64,000 nucleotides of DNA from JAYQPQ01 sp038145405 (lineage in GTDB: Bacteria > Pseudomonadota > Gammaproteobacteria > Pseudomonadales > GM7GCV1), in the NCBI GenBank assembly GCA_038145405.1, contig JAYQPQ010000002.1:1-64000 (forward strand), written 5' to 3'. Numbering within the stretch: position 1 is the stretch's first letter; every line of letters begins with the position of its first letter. The position numbers and the translations under genes are program-made. Positions 28,334 through 37,661 of the stretch are shown here, piece by piece. The notes below the pieces were generated by a model. That model was not told the DNA's origin and made no database searches. It saw only the letters and a list, made by a program, of their open reading frames with translations.

Positions 28334-28957
28334 TTAGCGCTCGTCAGCCATCTCAAAGGTGAATTTATACTGGTGCGCGACCTCGACGGGCCGGCCGTCG
28401 ATGATACGCGGGCGATACTTGAGTTTTTCGGCAGCCCGGATACTGTCACGCAGGAACACCGAGTTGGTGCATTCCACTTCGACGATGTCAGCGGTGGTAC
28501 CGGCGGTGGTAATGGTAAAGCCCACCACGCAGTAACCCTCCAGGCCACGCTCGGCAGCGCGCGCCGGGTAATTGGGCTGAATCGCCACCAGCGGAATAAT
28601 ATCGCCATCGCTAAATGCGGTGCCAATGTTGATTTCCACACTGGTATCGGCACGTGCCACAGAAATATTGACCGAATCCATGCTGGCATCCAGCTCCATG
28701 GTGATATCCGGAATTTCCGGCTGTTCTTCCGGCTCTTCAATTTCCTCGACCTGGCGCTCCTTGACCTGGTCTTCAATCACCTCATCTTCCTGCCAGATAT
28801 CACCGATGTTGATACGCTCGGTTTCCTCCGGTTCTTGCAGATCGGCATTGATCAACGCCTGCATCAGAAACAGGAGGAAAAAGGTCACCACCACCGCCAA
28901 CAGGGCGGAGGGGATCAGCAAAAGGTAGCCAGGCTGGCCTGAACCATTGAGCTTCAT
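28334..28957 (-). CDS. TonB family energy transducer (TonB2-like)
   Basis: 207 aa from the ATG at 28957, preceded by AGGAGGG and only two bases after the exbD stop; an in-frame TTG lies two codons upstream. One anchor (about residues 12-35) is followed by a short, acidic rather than Pro-rich spacer (EEIEEPEEQPEIP) and a C-terminal TonB domain (PNYPARAAERGLEGYCVVGF, TITTAGTTADI). The short spacer fits TonB2-type proteins, which work with TtpC. It should transfer energy from the ExbB/ExbD/TtpC complex to outer membrane receptors. Confidence 0.88.
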   Translation of the reverse strand: MKLNGSGQPGYLLLIPSALLAVVVTFFLLFLMQALINADLQEPEETERINIGDIWQEDEVIEDQVKERQVEEIEEPEEQPEIPDITMELDASMDSVNISVARADTSVEINIGTAFSDGDIIPLVAIQPNYPARAAERGLEGYCVVGFTITTAGTTADIVEVECTNSVFLRDSIRAAEKLKYRPRIIDGRPVEVAHQYKFTFEMADER

Positions 28958-28959
28958 TA

Positions 28960-29361
28960 TCAACCCTCCTCTGCAGAAATTTGCACGAGTTCAACGCCCA
29001 CATCCTTGGCTGCATCTGCTACGGCTGCAATCTGGCGCACCTGGGCATCCTGGTCGGCTTGAATGACCAGTGCACCCTTAGGGTTATCTGCATAAAGCGC
29101 GGCGATGCTCGTGCGCAGGAAGCGGGGGTCAATCTGCTCGCGGTTGATCCAGATATTGCTGTTGGCGTCGATAGCTACCAGCATGCTGGGCTTCAAGTCC
29201 TCAGCGTTACCCGCCAGCGGCTTAAGCACGTCGGTTCCCGGCAGCTTAATAAAGGTCGCCGTCACGATAAAGAAAATCAGCATGATAAAGACCACGTCCA
29301 ACATGGGCGTCAGGTCGATTTGCTGTTCTTCGGGTGAACTGGTTTGCCTTCTCTGTCTCAT
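28960..29361 (-). CDS. exbD: Biopolymer transport protein ExbD
   Basis: 133 aa. A short cytoplasmic N-terminus is followed by one membrane helix with the essential Asp22 in LTPMLDVVFIMLIFF, then a periplasmic domain (RQIAAVADAAKDVGVELVQI). ExbD forms the proton channel with ExbB and drives TonB. It sits between ExbB and TonB in the cluster and is coupled to tonB by near overlap. Confidence 0.92.
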   Translation of the reverse strand: MRQRRQTSSPEEQQIDLTPMLDVVFIMLIFFIVTATFIKLPGTDVLKPLAGNAEDLKPSMLVAIDANSNIWINREQIDPRFLRTSIAALYADNPKGALVIQADQDAQVRQIAAVADAAKDVGVELVQISAEEG

Positions 29362-29384
29362 ATTCGTTTGACCTCAAAGTCGCC

Positions 29385-29915
29385 CTAATGATCCATGGTC
29401 ATATGATCTTCGAGCAGTGCAGTTTCCTTGTCGGCGATACGGTTCAGGTAGGTGTCGGCAAAAACGCCGGCGATGGCTACCACCATGCCCGACAGTGTCG
29501 GGATGGTAGCGCGGAACACACCGCCAGCCATTTGGCGGGCGTCGCCGCCACCGGTGATGGCCATGACCTCAAATACGGAGATCATGCCTGTTACCGTACC
29601 CAACAAACCGAAAAGGGGAGCTACAGCCACCATGGTTTTGACCATGGGCAGACTCGCGCGCACCTTTTCACTGGCTTCGGAAATCAACTTCTCACGGACC
29701 TTGTGAGCGAACCAGGAGGTGCGCTCGGCGCGCGTCTCCCAGATAGAAATGGCAAGGTTCACGTCAGCTTGCACGCCGCCGCCCTTGTAGTACCAAATGC
29801 GCTCGACAATCAGCGTCCACATGGCAAAGGCCAGGCCAGCGATGGCCCAGAGCACCGGGCCACCCATTTCCATGTAGCGTGAAATCGCTTCAAGCGAATC
29901 GTAGAACCACAACAT
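29385..29915 (-). CDS. exbB: ExbB/TolQ-type proton channel protein (ExbB2-like)
   Basis: 176 aa with three membrane helices. The last two carry the family signature (VAPLFGLLGTVTGMISVFEV and AGGVFRATIPTLSGMVVAI), with the conserved Thr and Pro residues of the MotA/TolQ/ExbB fold. It is the short ExbB that pairs with ExbD. It is preceded, two bases away, by the longer TtpC-like channel protein, so two different ExbB-fold proteins are encoded in one operon, as in TonB2 systems. Confidence 0.9.
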   Translation of the reverse strand: MLWFYDSLEAISRYMEMGGPVLWAIAGLAFAMWTLIVERIWYYKGGGVQADVNLAISIWETRAERTSWFAHKVREKLISEASEKVRASLPMVKTMVAVAPLFGLLGTVTGMISVFEVMAITGGGDARQMAGGVFRATIPTLSGMVVAIAGVFADTYLNRIADKETALLEDHMTMDH

Positions 29916-29917
29916 GG

Positions 29918-31285
29918 TTACTTGGCCTCAGCCCGCTCCGCCACGATACCTGCCGACTGCTCATCCAGAATATGGATGATGCGCATGGCGCGGCTATTGA
30001 GCAGCGTGTGCAGAAGCACGGTGGGGATAGCCACCACAAGGCCCAGTACGGTGGTTACCAGAGCCTGGGAAATACCACCAGCCATGCCCTGTACGTCGCC
30101 GGCACCGAAGAGGGTAATGCCCTGGAACACGATGATCATACCGGTCACCGTACCCAGCAGACCCAGCAGGGGCGCCACTGCGGCAATAATCTTGATCACA
30201 TTCAGCCAGGACTCGATGCGCGGACGCTCCTTAAGGATGGCCTCACCCAGCTTCAGCTCCAGTGTTTCTACATCGGCGCTGCGGCTGTTTTCGTAAACCT
30301 TCAGCACGCGACCCAGCGGGTTGTCTTCGTTGGCAACCTTGGATTTGAGCTGGCGACTTACCTTGCCGCTGATGGTCATCAGGTCGAACAGACGAATCAG
30401 CGAGATGATGACGGCAATGACGAACAATCCGGTAATCACGTATCCCACGTAACCGCCCTGATGCCATTTCTCAACCAGGGTCGGCGTGGCAATGATGGCG
30501 CGCAGGAAGCTGCCGCCATTGGGGCCGGTCGGGTCTAAGCCCACGCGGGTGAAGCCACTGCTTTCGTCTTGCAGGTCGCTGGCACCGCTCAGATAGCGGC
30601 CGGCCGGCTGGCTCGGCAGCACAGAAATGAGCTTGGTGCCCGGATCGTAAGCCAGGTATTCGCCCTCGGAAAGGAGGTTGTAGTTGCCCACGCGAATCAC
30701 TTCGCGCTGCTGTTGCTGGCCATCGGGGGTCACCACGGTAGCGTTAAAACGCACCACTTCGCTGGAGTAAATAATTTCGTCCAGGGTTTCGGCCCAGAGG
30801 CGCTGTACTTCGGCAACCGTCGGCAATCGGGTGGTACTGGACATCTTCTCGATCATGGGATCGATAAAGTCCGTACGCGCAGGAAATTGCGCAGAGGTGA
30901 TGGACAGATCGATGGTTTCGCGCACGTCACCGGCAAAGCCAGTCAGATGACCAAAGAGTTCGCGCAGGGTACCCAGACGCTCGGAGAGCTGCTGAGAACG
31001 GTCGGCAATGGCGATTTCATTGGCGTCGTACTGATCTTTCAACTGCTCGCTGCGGCGCTCGAGGGCGGCGCGATCGGCGTTAGCTTCCTGCAGCAGGCGC
31101 TGCTGGTTGGCACGATTCTGGCGAAACTCGGCTTCGCGTTGGCGTAATTGTTGGTCCTGGATCTCGGTCGCTGAGCGAACGATAGCCATCAGTTCTTGCA
31201 GGCTGGCAGCAGCCGGCTGTTCCTGGGCCTGTAGCGACCCGGAGACCAGTACGGCAGCAATCGCAGTTAGAATTAACTTCTTCAT
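29918..31285 (-). CDS. TtpC-like MotA/TolQ/ExbB protein with long N-terminal extension
   Basis: 455 aa, about twice the length of ExbB. A signal peptide (LILTAIAAVLVSGSLQAQ) is followed by a coiled-coil periplasmic region (about residues 40-110, RQREAEFRQNRANQQRLLQE and similar), a beta-rich part (EGEYLAYDPGTKLISV), and a C-terminal ExbB-fold domain with three helices (VGYVITGLFVIAVIISLIRL, VAPLLGLLGTVTGMIIVFQG, ALVTTVLGLVVAIPTVL). This architecture is that of TtpC, the extra component of Vibrio TonB2 systems that is needed for energy transduction. The assignment rests on architecture and operon order. Confidence 0.85.
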   Translation of the reverse strand: MKKLILTAIAAVLVSGSLQAQEQPAAASLQELMAIVRSATEIQDQQLRQREAEFRQNRANQQRLLQEANADRAALERRSEQLKDQYDANEIAIADRSQQLSERLGTLRELFGHLTGFAGDVRETIDLSITSAQFPARTDFIDPMIEKMSSTTRLPTVAEVQRLWAETLDEIIYSSEVVRFNATVVTPDGQQQQREVIRVGNYNLLSEGEYLAYDPGTKLISVLPSQPAGRYLSGASDLQDESSGFTRVGLDPTGPNGGSFLRAIIATPTLVEKWHQGGYVGYVITGLFVIAVIISLIRLFDLMTISGKVSRQLKSKVANEDNPLGRVLKVYENSRSADVETLELKLGEAILKERPRIESWLNVIKIIAAVAPLLGLLGTVTGMIIVFQGITLFGAGDVQGMAGGISQALVTTVLGLVVAIPTVLLHTLLNSRAMRIIHILDEQSAGIVAERAEAK

Positions 31286-31288
31286 TTC

Positions 31289-32065
31289 TTACCCCTTAGG
31301 CGCCGCGATGGGCAGGCTCATGATATCGATGGCAGCTTGCTGCTTGGCGATGCGCAAGCCATTGGCGACTGCACTTTTGTAGGCGCCGGATGGCAACTGC
31401 TCCCACTCCTCGGTGGTGGCGTTCCAAGCACCGGTGATGGCCTGATCCTTGGTTTGGTACATCAGCGCGATTCGGCCGACGCGCAGAATATCGACTTCTA
31501 GTTCGATGCCATTGATGACCACGGTATCAGAATAGTTTTCAATATTTTTGCCGTAGTCGGTTTCGATGCGATAGGCCTCGAGAATCTGACGGAATTTCTC
31601 GGCGGTGGTCAGGTCAGAGCGCTCCATGTTGGCGGCCAGGCGCTCGACGCGCTCGCGGCGCTCTTCGAGACTGAAGGGCAGATCCATTTCGACAAACTGG
31701 GCGAGGGCATCAACCATTTGCAGCTGCAGCGGTACCAGGTTCACTTCCATGCTGGTGGCTTCATCGATGGACTGTGCCAGATCGGCCAGCTGCTGAACCT
31801 GATCGGCGATCTGCAGTTCGAGCTGAGCGTTATAAACGCGCAGGTTTTCGATCTGCTTCAGCACTTGTCGGTAGTCGACAATGACCTGATCGGTTTCGTT
31901 GGCGATGGCATCAACGCGTTGCTGCGAGTCGGCGGCTTGTTGAATGCGCGCACTGTCTGCTTGCGTGACGCCATCGACTGACTGGGCGGAAGCCTGACCC
32001 ATGAGCGCCAGGCTCAGGGCTGCTCCGGCCAGGGAAGCGAAATATTTCAGTCGCATATGATTCAT
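31289..32065 (-). CDS. DUF3450 periplasmic coiled-coil protein
   Basis: 258 aa from the ATG at 32065, which has GAGGGA upstream; an in-frame ATG at 32104 lies beyond the ribosome binding site. A signal peptide (LAGAALSLALMGQASAQ) is followed by a long coiled coil (about residues 35-110) and a conserved C-terminal part with SLEERRERVERLA, YGKNIENYSDTVVINGIEL and LRVGRIALMYQTKD. This is the DUF3450 family, known for standing first in TonB2/TtpC operons. Its biochemical role is unknown; the matching coiled coil of TtpC suggests direct contact, which is inference. It is the first gene of the operon; the promoter should lie in 32066-32247. Confidence 0.86.
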   Translation of the reverse strand: MNHMRLKYFASLAGAALSLALMGQASAQSVDGVTQADSARIQQAADSQQRVDAIANETDQVIVDYRQVLKQIENLRVYNAQLELQIADQVQQLADLAQSIDEATSMEVNLVPLQLQMVDALAQFVEMDLPFSLEERRERVERLAANMERSDLTTAEKFRQILEAYRIETDYGKNIENYSDTVVINGIELEVDILRVGRIALMYQTKDQAITGAWNATTEEWEQLPSGAYKSAVANGLRIAKQQAAIDIMSLPIAAPKG

Positions 32066-32247
32066 GATTCCCTCGGTACTAAAATTACTGAATATTGATC
32101 TCACTGCTCATTCCTCTGACGAGGCATGGCACCAGATTTTTTAAGGGTGACGAATTGCTCGCCCTCTGCGCTTGACGCGCAAAGGAAGCCAGATAGCGTA
32201 AATTGAAAATTGAATAACTTCTACCCTGACCCGGATGTTAGCACTAT

Positions 32248-32751
32248 CTATGCGCATTTCTCCAGTGTTTGGAAGCAAATTTGCAGCCCTCCATCTACTT
32301 CGAACTGAGAGTCCACTACAGACCACTCTTGACCCAGTTCGGGAAACCTCGCGTCACCCTCCGGGGCGCGGGGGATCAATGTTCGGTAGATTCTGTCGGC
32401 CCTGTCAAGAAAAAGAGTGTAAAGCTCGGCGCCGCCCGCCACCATGATTTCTGTGGCGCCCACCTGCTGCGCCACCTCATCGGCACGCAGCAGCGCCGCT
32501 TCGGCACTAAGAACTACATCCACGCCGGGAGCCGACCAGGTGGCGTCCCGCGTCAATACAATAAAGTGTCGGCCCGGCAGCGGGCGGCCAATGGAGTCAA
32601 AGGTCTTGCGCCCGAGAACAACTGGCTTGCCCATAGTTATGGCTTTGAAGTGGCGCAAGTCCGCGGGCAGGTGCCAGGGCATCTGGTTATCGCGGCCGAT
32701 GACACCGTTTTCGGCAACTGCGACGATAAGACAGAGTTGGGGTTTTCTCAT
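32248..32751 (-). CDS. folA: Dihydrofolate reductase
   Basis: 167 aa from the ATG at 32751, which overlaps the thyA stop codon (ATGA). It reduces dihydrofolate to tetrahydrofolate with NADPH. The motifs are those of chromosomal [24 protein letters not shown] with the catalytic Asp in the LPADL loop, [19 protein letters not shown] and VAGGAELY. It is the last gene of rppH-ptsP-lgt-thyA-folA. Coupling with thyA makes sense because thymidylate synthesis produces dihydrofolate. Confidence 0.95.
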   Translation of the reverse strand: MRKPQLCLIVAVAENGVIGRDNQMPWHLPADLRHFKAITMGKPVVLGRKTFDSIGRPLPGRHFIVLTRDATWSAPGVDVVLSAEAALLRADEVAQQVGATEIMVAGGAELYTLFLDRADRIYRTLIPRAPEGDARFPELGQEWSVVDSQFEVDGGLQICFQTLEKCA

Positions 32752-33599
32752 ACGGAGAAGGGGTACTCGATAGGGTCGTGGCACTGGTATCCGACCAGCT
32801 TAAAATCCTCAAGACTAACCCAGGTTTCGAGATCTTCCAGCGAGCGGATTTCGGGATTGATTTCCAGCTGCGGCGAGGGAAAGGGTTCGCGCTTTAACTG
32901 CACATCCCGCATCAACGCAAGCTGGTCTTCGTAGATGTGAGCGTTGACGATTTTGTGATACGCCAAGGCGGGTCGATGCCCGGTGATCTGGGCAATCAGC
33001 GCCAATAGGGTAAATACCTGCACCTGGTTAAAATTCAGTCCGAGCGGCACATCGCAGGAGCGCTGATAGCTGGTCAGAAAGAGTTCATCGCCGACCAATG
33101 AAAAGGTATGGGTGTGCATGCAGGGACGCAGGCAGCCAAGCTCAAATTCGCCGGGGTTATAGAAGGTCAGTATCTCGCCGCGATCGTCGATACCGCTGGT
33201 CAGGTTGTCCACCAATTTGCGCAACTGATCAAGGGGCTCGCCGGATGGTCGGCGCCAGGCGCGACCCTGCACCCCGTATACGCGGCCCATATCATCCTCT
33301 CCGCGTCGCGCCGGGTTAGTAAGCCAGGCGGGGTTCTGATTGGCGTTGGCATCCCAGCTGCGCGTGCCGAGGGCGCGAAAGTCAGCAGCACTGTCATAGC
33401 CGCGCAAATAGCCAAGCAGTTCAGCGATGGCTGCCTTCCAGTAGCTTTTGCGCGTGGTCACCAGCGGAAAGACGTTACCGCCCACGTCGTAGCACAGGTC
33501 GGCATTGATTGCCGTCAGGCAACGCTTGCCGGTGCGCGCGTTCTCCACCCAGGCCCCCCCATCGACAATGCGCCGGCACAAATCCAGATATTGCTTCAC
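32748..33599 (-). CDS. thyA: Thymidylate synthase
   Basis: 283 aa from a GTG at 33599 that overlaps the lgt stop (GTGA); [13 protein letters not shown] matches the family start, while further upstream residues do not. It methylates dUMP with methylene-tetrahydrofolate. The catalytic Cys is in [10 protein letters not shown] and the dUMP-binding [15 protein letters not shown] and HIYEDQ follow. The length is greater than the 264 residues of the E. coli protein because of an insertion with [20 protein letters not shown]. It sits between lgt and folA. Confidence 0.95.
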   Translation of the reverse strand: MKQYLDLCRRIVDGGAWVENARTGKRCLTAINADLCYDVGGNVFPLVTTRKSYWKAAIAELLGYLRGYDSAADFRALGTRSWDANANQNPAWLTNPARRGEDDMGRVYGVQGRAWRRPSGEPLDQLRKLVDNLTSGIDDRGEILTFYNPGEFELGCLRPCMHTHTFSLVGDELFLTSYQRSCDVPLGLNFNQVQVFTLLALIAQITGHRPALAYHKIVNAHIYEDQLALMRDVQLKREPFPSPQLEINPEIRSLEDLETWVSLEDFKLVGYQCHDPIEYPFSV

Positions 33600-34387
33600 G
33601 CCGGTCGCCTCGCTGCCCGTTGCGCCAATATCAACAGGCCGAGCCCAACCAGAATCATGGGTACCGAAAGCAACTGGCCGCGCGTCATCCAACCAAAAAG
33701 CAGGATGCTGATGTGGGCATCAGGCTCGCGGGCAAACTCCACCACAAACCGCGCCAAACCGTAGAGCAGCAGGAAGACGCCGGAGATCATGCCGGCCTGC
33801 CGCGGGCGTCGCGACAAGAAAAGGAGAATGGCGAACAGAACGACGCCCTCCAAGATGGCCTCGTATAGTTGCGAGGGGTGGCGGGGCAGTTGAAAGGGAT
33901 CGCGTGGAAAGACCATGGCATACCAACCGGTGGTAGGCCGCCCCCAGAGCTCCTGTCCAACAAAATTGGCGATACGTCCGAGGAACAAACCGATCGGCAC
34001 CGCAGGCGCTACCCGATCCGACAGAACCAGAAAGGGGATAGCCTGGCGCCGGGCAAACAACAACATCGCCAGGATCACGCCGACCAGTCCGCCGTGAAAG
34101 GACATGCCACCCTCCCAAACGCGCAGCAGCCACAGCGGGTCCGTCAAAAACTGGTCGAACTTGTACAGGAACACGTAGCCAAGGCGGCCGCCCAACACCA
34201 CGCCCAGCGCACCGTAAAACACCAGATCTTCGATCTGCTCCGCGCGCAGCGGGCTCCAGGGCTGTTGGGTGCGCTGACGCAGCAGTAGCCAGACGAGCAC
34301 AAAGCTGGCTAGGTAGGCCAAGCCATACCAATGCACCTGGAGCGGACCCAAACTGAAGGCAACCGGGTCGATAGAGGGATAGCGCAT
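33596..34387 (-). CDS. lgt: Phosphatidylglycerol-prolipoprotein diacylglyceryl transferase
   Basis: 263 aa, multi-spanning inner membrane protein. It transfers diacylglycerol to the lipobox Cys of prolipoproteins, the first step of lipoprotein maturation. The signature is [20 protein letters not shown] and the catalytic-region HWYGLAYL and SFHGGLVG are present. It overlaps the end of ptsP by one base (TGATG) and the thyA start by four, so the genes are tightly coupled. Confidence 0.95.
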   Translation of the reverse strand: MRYPSIDPVAFSLGPLQVHWYGLAYLASFVLVWLLLRQRTQQPWSPLRAEQIEDLVFYGALGVVLGGRLGYVFLYKFDQFLTDPLWLLRVWEGGMSFHGGLVGVILAMLLFARRQAIPFLVLSDRVAPAVPIGLFLGRIANFVGQELWGRPTTGWYAMVFPRDPFQLPRHPSQLYEAILEGVVLFAILLFLSRRPRQAGMISGVFLLLYGLARFVVEFAREPDAHISILLFGWMTRGQLLSVPMILVGLGLLILAQRAARRPA

Positions 34388-36675
34388 CAGCTTTTGCCCA
34401 GGCCGGGCGCCAATGCTGTCAATCTGCGCAGCTGTGGATCGGAGACGAACTCCAGCATCAATGCGCGCACTTCCTCGGCCGTGGAGGATTTCAGCGCGCG
34501 CCGCAAAATCGGCTTGAGTTGCTTCGACTGAATTTGCCGAATAAAGGCTTTCACCCGCAGCAGATTGGAAGCATTCATGGACAGTGTGTCATAGCCCATG
34601 GCCATGAGCAGCGTGGCGCCGAGCGGGTCACCTGCCAGTTCGCCGCAGACACCCGCCGGGCGGCCCTCCGCATGGGCAGCCTTGACGACGTGATTCAGTG
34701 CCGCCAGCACGGCGGGGTGCATGGCCTGGTAGAGGTCGGCTACGCGCGAATTATTGCGATCGACAGCCAGAATGTATTGCGTCAGGTCGTTGCTACCCAC
34801 CGACAAAAAGTCGACGCGCCGTGCCAGATCGCGCGCCAGGAACACAGCCGAGGGTACTTCGATCATGACGCCGATCTTCGGCATGCGGAGGGCAAAGCCT
34901 TCCTCTTCCGTCAGCTCGCGAAAGGCTCGCCGAATGAGCACCAGAGATTCCTCCAGCTCGGTCACGCCGGAAATCATGGGCAGCAGAATGGACAGGTTAT
35001 CCAGGCCTACCGAGGCCTTCATCATGGCGCGCGTCTGCGCCAGAAAGAGCTCTGGATGATCGAGCGTGACGCGAATGCCGCGCCAGCCGAGGAAGGGGTT
35101 TTCCTCGCGAATGGGGAAGTAGGGCAGCGACTTGTCGCCACCGATATCCAGGGTGCGCATAATAACCGGCCGCGGTGCAAAGGGCACCAACAGATCGCGA
35201 TAAATTTTGCGCTGCTCTTCCTCGATGGGGAAACGATCGCGTGAGAGGAAGGGCACTTCGCTGCGAAATAAGCCCACGCCCTCGGCACCGCGCTCCAGCG
35301 ATACCTTCACGTCGGCCATCAAACCGGTATTCACCAGCAAGGATATGCGTGCGCCATCCAAGGTCACCGCCGGCTCGTTGCGCAACACTTCCAGTTCGGC
35401 TAGCAATTGCCGATCTTCGCGCAGAACTTCCTCAAAATGCGCCCGGTGTGCCGGGGTCGCATTGAGAAAAATGAGGCCGTAATAGCCATCGACGATGATT
35501 TCCTGGCCGCGCAAGCGGCCGATGCGCAGTCCGCCAACACCCACCACCGTGGGAATGCCCATGGCGCGAGCCAGTATGGCTAGATGGGAGTTGGTGGAAC
35601 CTTTCACCGATACCAGCCCGCTCAGCTTTTCCGGCGGCACCATGCCCAGAATGGAGGCGGTCAGTTCCTCGCCAACCAGGATGGTGTTATCGGGAAACAC
35701 AATTTCCTCGACATCGCGCTCCTGCATGTGGCCCAGTACCCGGCGACCGATGTCGCGCAGATCCGAAGCACGCTCGCGCAGATAGGCATCGCCCATCTCC
35801 TCAAAGCGTCGACAGTGCGCCAGGATGACCTCACTCCAGGCCGATTGGGCCGACTGGCCATCGGCGATGCGCGCCAGCACTTCCTTGCCAAGACTCTGGT
35901 CGTCCAGCATCTGGATGTAGGCACTAAAGAGTAGGCGTTCCTGCTCATTGATGTGTGTCGTGAGACTGTGCTCGAGATCGCGAATGTCCTTGCGGGTTTT
36001 TTCCACCGCCAGGCGGTATTCCTCCAGCTCAAGCTTTTCGCCCCGGCTGGACACGGCCGAGGTGGCGTAAAGATCCGCCACCGGTGAAATAACCACCACC
36101 TGTCCGATGGCGACGCCGGGCGCTCCAGGAATGCCGTGAAACTCGATTTCTCTTTTGCCGTCTACATCACCCTGCGTGAGCTGCGCCAGGTCCCCGGTGG
36201 ACTCGGCATGGGCAATGACGCCAGCCAGCTGCGCGGAGAGCGTGGTGAGGAAAGCTTCATCACTTTCATCAAAACGTCGCTTGGCCTTCTGCTGCACGAC
36301 CAGCACGCCGAGCACGCGTCGATGATGGATGATGGGAACGCCGAGAAAGGAACTGTATTTTTCCTCGCCGGTCTCGGGAATATAGTGGAAGCGCGGGTGC
36401 TGGTCGGCAGATTCGAGGTTAATCGGCTCTTCGCGGGTCGCCACCAGACCGACCAGACCTTCTTCTGTGCTCAGGCTAACTTTGCGAATGGCGCGTCGTT
36501 TCAGCCCCTGGGTCGCCATCAGGACGTAGCGACCGGATGCACCGTCGCGCAGGTAGACCGAGCAGACATTGACGCGCATGACCTGCTTCACGCGGCGCAC
36601 GATGATCTCCAGGGCCAATCCCAGATCGGTGGAATCACTGACCTGTTGGACGATGGAGCGCAACGATTCCAGCAT
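34387..36675 (-). CDS. ptsP: Phosphoenolpyruvate-protein phosphotransferase PtsP (enzyme I-Ntr)
   Basis: 762 aa. An N-terminal GAF domain (residues ~1-165, VCSVYLRDGASGRYVLMATQ, FLGVPIIHHRRVLGVLVVQQ) is fused to a complete enzyme I: the swivelling domain with phospho-His in KGSTNSHLAILARAMGIP and the PEP-binding TIM barrel (RTLDIGGDKSLPYF, MPKIGVMIEVPSA, FLSVGSNDLTQY, GVCGELAGDP). It starts the nitrogen PTS relay by phosphorylating NPr. The GAF domain senses glutamine or 2-oxoglutarate in related proteins. It lies three bases after rppH, an arrangement seen in many gammaproteobacteria. Confidence 0.95.
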   Translation of the reverse strand: MLESLRSIVQQVSDSTDLGLALEIIVRRVKQVMRVNVCSVYLRDGASGRYVLMATQGLKRRAIRKVSLSTEEGLVGLVATREEPINLESADQHPRFHYIPETGEEKYSSFLGVPIIHHRRVLGVLVVQQKAKRRFDESDEAFLTTLSAQLAGVIAHAESTGDLAQLTQGDVDGKREIEFHGIPGAPGVAIGQVVVISPVADLYATSAVSSRGEKLELEEYRLAVEKTRKDIRDLEHSLTTHINEQERLLFSAYIQMLDDQSLGKEVLARIADGQSAQSAWSEVILAHCRRFEEMGDAYLRERASDLRDIGRRVLGHMQERDVEEIVFPDNTILVGEELTASILGMVPPEKLSGLVSVKGSTNSHLAILARAMGIPTVVGVGGLRIGRLRGQEIIVDGYYGLIFLNATPAHRAHFEEVLREDRQLLAELEVLRNEPAVTLDGARISLLVNTGLMADVKVSLERGAEGVGLFRSEVPFLSRDRFPIEEEQRKIYRDLLVPFAPRPVIMRTLDIGGDKSLPYFPIREENPFLGWRGIRVTLDHPELFLAQTRAMMKASVGLDNLSILLPMISGVTELEESLVLIRRAFRELTEEEGFALRMPKIGVMIEVPSAVFLARDLARRVDFLSVGSNDLTQYILAVDRNNSRVADLYQAMHPAVLAALNHVVKAAHAEGRPAGVCGELAGDPLGATLLMAMGYDTLSMNASNLLRVKAFIRQIQSKQLKPILRRALKSSTAEEVRALMLEFVSDPQLRRLTALAPGLGKS

Positions 36676-36678
36676 GGG

Positions 36679-37170
36679 CTAGGCCTCTTGCAGCAAGCGA
36701 TTGTGCATGGGCGCTAATTCAGTCATGGCGCGTCGATAAACGTCGCGCTTGAAGGCGACTACCTGACCGACAGGGTACCAGTAGCTGACCCAGCGCCAGT
36801 CAACAAACTCGGGCTTGGTCCCGGCGTACAGATTGATGGCCTCTGCCTCTGCCTCCAAGCGCAACAGAAACCACTTTTGTTTCTGTCCAACGCACTGCGG
36901 TTTCTGCTTGCGCCGCATCAGGTGCGGCGGGATGCGATAGCGCAACCAGGACTGGGTCTGGCCAAGCACGCGAACCTGTTCTGGCTGCAGCCCCACCTCT
37001 TCATAGAGTTCACGGAACATGGCGTCGCGCGGACTTTCGCCCGAATCAATGCCGCCCTGCGGGAATTGCCAGGAATCGCCCTGCTGCACCCGCTTGGCCC
37101 AGAATACCTGGCCAGCACCATTGGCAATAATGATGCCTACGTTGGAGCGAAAGCCGTCGGCGTCGATCAC
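36679..37170 (-). CDS. rppH: RNA pyrophosphohydrolase
   Basis: 163 aa from a GTG at 37170, chosen because [18 protein letters not shown] matches the family start; a GTG at 37200 would add ten unrelated residues. It removes pyrophosphate from 5'-triphosphorylated mRNA, opening decay by RNase E. The Nudix box is [23 protein letters not shown] (first and last parts), with the metal-binding Glu residues in RELYEE. The segment FPQGGI and the C-terminal [11 protein letters not shown] are typical. It leads the rppH-ptsP-lgt-thyA-folA operon. Confidence 0.93.
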   Translation of the reverse strand: MIDADGFRSNVGIIIANGAGQVFWAKRVQQGDSWQFPQGGIDSGESPRDAMFRELYEEVGLQPEQVRVLGQTQSWLRYRIPPHLMRRKQKPQCVGQKQKWFLLRLEAEAEAINLYAGTKPEFVDWRWVSYWYPVGQVVAFKRDVYRRAMTELAPMHNRLLQEA

Positions 37171-37239
37171 ATTGTTCCAGAGACACCAGCACATCGCCAC
37201 GATCCGGCCCGAAACCGGGTTCGCGCTGACTTGCCGGGC

Positions 37240-37629
37240 TCAGGCCTCCTCGATGATGTCGGCGTAGCCGTCGGCGTCGAGCGTATCGTCCAGTTCAGTG
37301 ACATCCGTGGGCTGCACCCGGAAGAACCAGCCATCGACGAAGGGTGACTGGTTAATCAGATCGGGCGCATCGACCAGGGCGTCGTTAACGGCGATCACTT
37401 CGCCGCTGACCAGGGAAAATACATCGGAAGCCGCCTTCACAGATTCCACTACGCCAGCTTCGCGGCCAGCCGTGACCTGATTGCCAACTTCGGGCAGTTC
37501 GACGTAAACCACATCACCCAGGGCTTCCTGAGCATGGTCGGTGATGCCGATAGTCACCGTGCCGTCGTCGTTGAGTCGTGCCCATTCGTGACTGGCAAGG
37601 TACTTGAGATCAGCAGGTATTTCGCTCAT
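37240..37629 (-). CDS. gcvH: Glycine cleavage system H protein
   Basis: 129 aa from the ATG at 37629; a TTG one codon upstream is less likely. It is the lipoyl carrier that shuttles the aminomethyl group between the P, T and L proteins. The lipoyl Lys is in [14 protein letters not shown], and [21 protein letters not shown] is the family signature. It follows gcvT by 32 bp on the same strand. The gcvP gene is not in the window. Confidence 0.95.
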   Translation of the reverse strand: MSEIPADLKYLASHEWARLNDDGTVTIGITDHAQEALGDVVYVELPEVGNQVTAGREAGVVESVKAASDVFSLVSGEVIAVNDALVDAPDLINQSPFVDGWFFRVQPTDVTELDDTLDADGYADIIEEA

Positions 37630-37661
37630 CAATCAATCTCTCTCGGTAAATTTTTCGTTGC

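Noticed and set aside
34519..35244. A 241-codon plus-strand frame within ptsP
   Set aside because: It is antisense to the PEP-binding domain of ptsP, which shows unmistakable motifs; the frame has no homology or start signal.
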